DNA of 12,653 nt, taken from assembly GCA_022376515.1 (NCBI GenBank), contig WTXI01000593.1:1-12653 (forward strand), read 5' to 3'. This document shows, piece by piece, positions 10,250 through 12,653 of this stretch (positions within the stretch are counted from its first letter, which is position 1; every line of letters starts with the position of its first letter). Under the pieces are notes generated by a model that was not told the origin of the DNA, ran no database searches, and worked only from the letters and a program-made list of their open reading frames with translations. The position numbers and the translations under genes were made by a program. The stretch is from Lactifluus volemus. Taxonomy: Eukaryota; Basidiomycota; Agaricomycetes; Russulales; Russulaceae.

Positions 10250-11213
10250 CGGAAGAAGTACGCATGGAGTTGGCAGCATCCCACAGGAGGATGAGACTGA
10301 AGGGGACAATGCGGAAAAGCCAGAGGACACTGGGCCTGGCGGTGGCGGTCAGATCCCGTGGGCTGAACGCTGAGGAGTTGTTTGAGATATTGACGAAATA
10401 GAGTCCTGGACTCTGTCAATGTCTTACTTCTCTGCAATGGCACTTTGGTTTGCTTGATATTACTTATCGACGAGGCTCAAAGTGTGTCATAAAATGTGTG
10501 AGTTTTGGAGGATGCTACAATCCTCAGTATTACCGTTATAAGTTATTTGAGAGGTCCCAGTTGTACGAACAAACAATCAGACGGACATGGCCCAACGGTA
10601 TGTGCGCCAGTGTCGAAAAGTGTATGACAGCGCAACACGTTCCTCGGGATTCCAACACCTGCTTCCATAAAAATCTCGATCCTATAAATTGATTGAGGGC
10701 GCCATCATCGCTAGTTTTCATACGCTAAGATAGTCGCACCTCTGCGGTTACTGCTAAATGGACTCCGAAAATGCTGCCGGATAGACTCGAGAAAAACATA
10801 ACAATAACTGCAATCAATATCAATTGATCCGACTTACGGACTAGATTTTTACCTTTGACAGAAACCCAGTGGTGACACGAATAAGATAATTAGGTAGACG
10901 AATTTTTGGTGTGGTTACATAAATCAGAACGCCGATCTTACACTGGCAAGTTACTGACTGTATAGACAGTACAACCCGGAGGAGTTCAATTTTGCGCACA
11001 TCGCTTTCCGGGCCCTAACGTGAAGCAGGTCACAAAAACACGTAAAAATCTACTCGGAGCCAGACGTGTTGATACCGTAGGCGACCATCAAAATCATCTC
11101 AGTCCCGGCCCGCTCCGCTGACCATGTCGTTCGGTGATCCCGCGGTTCTGAAGCGGCGAAGAGACTAATAGGTTAAGAGCTGCGGGCTCATCGCTATAAC
11201 CTGCGGGTAACAC
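10250..11213. other. Convergent intergenic region
   Basis: About 960 bp between the Cys-rich gene and the PP4 gene, which end toward each other. The first 125 bp may belong to the upstream gene if its true stop is 10373. A perfect inverted repeat AGAGTCC-T-GGACTCT lies at 10400-10414 and a ten-base palindrome ATCAATTGAT at 10819-10828. Short open frames here (for example 10450-10692) show no coding features. I see no RNA gene. Confidence 0.55.
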
Positions 11214-12643
11214 CTAAAGAAAGTAATCTGCCGGTGGTCGCTTCAGCGGCACAGAGCGAACATCCTGCCAACACACGGGTATCAAGAGAAAAATATTGTG
11301 GGGCATTAACAATGATAAGTTTACCGATGGTGCATGCTGAAAGACCTTGTATTCTTGAGCCAGATGCTCGTCGAGCTCCAGAATCGATGCGACATTGCCG
11401 CAGCTGGGTAACCATGGATTTAGCGGAAGCTTTAAAAGCGGATGAGGAAGGGACAAGGTAAGGTCTGGATTTCACGACAATCCAACTCGATCGAAAAAGC
11501 CCACACCACCTCGGAGAAACGGAAAAAGCGGTGGGTACTAACCGATAGCAATAGTTTGGAGCACTCCAAACGGTAACAATGTCTGATCAAACATTAATTT
11601 GTAGCCCTCCATTGCGAGCTGGTGCGCTCTCGCGATGAGGTCAATGGCATTGTTGTGCGCGAAATTCTTGGTAATGTCCGCCCCAAACAGAAAGCCTGCT
11701 CCACGGGGGAGAGACCCCAGCCAGTTATATCTACACAGTTCTCCGTTTCAGTGGTTACGATCAATTCGCGGGCTTTGGGGAAATCGGGGACATGTTGTAT
11801 GACGCTAAAGGGCTCACCGTCTGGGTCAGACCAAAGAAGATCGCACATTGCCCCATCATGAGGGACCTCTTGCTTTCTGTCGATAGCGCGAATCTATCCC
11901 AAAGGCACGTAACCATGTCAGCAGCGGAGCGAACGGGGAAAAAAAAAAAAAAAGAGGACCTGATCGATAGTCTGCAGCGCTGGACTCAAACCGCCATGGA
12001 CGCAAAAAACACGGCCATCTACGATAGCGCCCAAAGCGAGGTAATCAAAAACTTCGCAACACCAGCGCCATACATTGCTGCTCCCATACTTGCGTTGACA
12101 CTCGTCGTAAAAACCGTACACTTGGGTTATCTGCGTGACTCGTGGTTCCCGCGAATGAGAGTGATACGGTCCGGATATCGCACTTTGAGCGCTAAGAGGA
12201 GGAGGAAGGTTTCGACGCTGTAAAAGCCCCTATCGACGAAGTCTCCTGATCGATGGATACGAGACGCGTCGGTTGATATCTAATTGACCTATGCACAGAG
12301 GCCGCACCGATGAAGATATAATTGGTCTCGGGGCAGGTACCTCCAATTTTAAAGAGTTCCATCAAATCGAAAAACTGACCATGGATGTCACCGCATATCT
12401 GGATTGGAGGAGAGGTCAAACGTCGCGTTCAAGGGTGTAGTCACCTACGGTTACTGGGGCGTCCACGACCTGGACATTGCTCTCCTCGATAAGAATTTCT
12501 CTAGCTTTGATACATAATCGTTTGACCTGCTCCTCAGATATAGGATTACATTGAGTAAGGAGTTCTATTTGGTTTGAAAGAGTGAATGCAGATAACAATT
12601 GAGTGTAGTTCAGTTGACTTTACCTATCAAGATCGCTGGGCAT
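11214..12643 (-). CDS. PPH3: Protein phosphatase 4 catalytic subunit (PP4c/PPH3), reading frame broken as read
   Basis: Full-length relative of PP4c, a metal-dependent Ser/Thr phosphatase acting in DNA-damage recovery and cell-cycle control. Exons (minus strand): 12643-12624, about 12571-12449, 12398-12308, 12245-11960, 11893-11818, 11730-11543, 11403-11325, 11264-11214. Landmarks in order: MPSDLD start, [124 protein letters not shown], and the PPADYFL end. RKQEVPHDG and the ADYFL end favour PP4 over PP2A or PP6. Three one-base deletions break the frame: after ESR (12131-12135), in the C run of LSP-RGAG (11705-11709) and in TLVTVW (about 11577). Intron 1 has no AG in the right phase before QIELLTQC. 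Splice sites of the other introns (50, 62, 66, 87, 139, 60 nt) fit, though one donor is GTCCTC. It is either a young pseudogene or a gene hit by sequence errors. Confidence 0.92.
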
Positions 12644-12653
12644 TACTGTTACT

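Noticed and set aside
10198..10401. Alternative plus frame ending NAEELFEILTK as the C-terminus of the Cys-rich gene
   Set aside because: Overlaps the acidic frame ending at 10373, which looks more natural; joining it to the upstream exon also needs an unseen intron or indel. Not fully excluded.
10450..10692. 80-codon plus frame in the intergenic region
   Set aside because: No domain, no splice pattern and no supporting context.
10819..10828. Palindrome ATCAATTGAT
   Set aside because: Short AT-rich palindrome in intergenic DNA; likely chance.
1..12653. Mobile elements, tRNA, rRNA, CRISPR
   Set aside because: No transposase, terminal repeats, tRNA-like fold or spaced repeat array was seen on either strand.

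Overview
The window looks like nuclear DNA of a filamentous fungus, most likely a mushroom-forming basidiomycete (Agaricomycetes). Genes are densely packed on both strands. They are cut by many short introns (mostly 46-66 nt) with GT..AG ends and often a CTAAC or CTGAC branch site. The content is fungal: a chitin synthase tail, ARB1 and PP4. I saw no mobile element, tRNA, rRNA or CRISPR array.

Layout. (1) 2-894, +: the last three exons of a class V-type chitin synthase, ending in a DEK_C domain. (2) 1253-2615, +: an unrecognised single-pass membrane protein with a long Ser/Pro-rich tail. (3) 3336-5621, -: a complete eight-exon ABCF ATPase (ARB1/ABCF2 type, 638 aa) that rebuilds without a break. 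(4) 5622-5952: a 331-bp divergent promoter with an AGCCCTAA box. (5) 5953-8739, +: an unrecognised coiled-coil protein with a long disordered Ser/Pro-rich tail and two internal repeat blocks. (6) 8930-10249 (possibly to 10373), +: an unrecognised protein with a compact Cys-rich, zinc-ribbon-like module. (7) 11214-12643, -: the catalytic subunit of protein phosphatase 4 (PPH3/PP4c), recognisable from start to DYFL end but broken as read.

The genes are individually conserved functions (cell wall synthesis, ribosome assembly, phosphatase signalling) interspersed with lineage-specific proteins. Nothing suggests an operon-like or clustered pathway. Exon-intron structures were derived by hand from reading frame, splice consensus and family knowledge.

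The most notable signal is in the last 2.5 kb. The PP4 gene has three separate one-base deletions relative to the expected frame and lacks a usable acceptor for its first intron. The preceding gene also appears to change frame inside a C6 run. The first 10 kb shows no such break. Either this end of the window carries sequence errors, or PP4c is a very young pseudogene. Other points of interest are stop-free introns whose retention would change a protein (one splits a Walker A motif), a NAGNAG acceptor, and the Cys-rich family. I found no convincing new multi-gene system.
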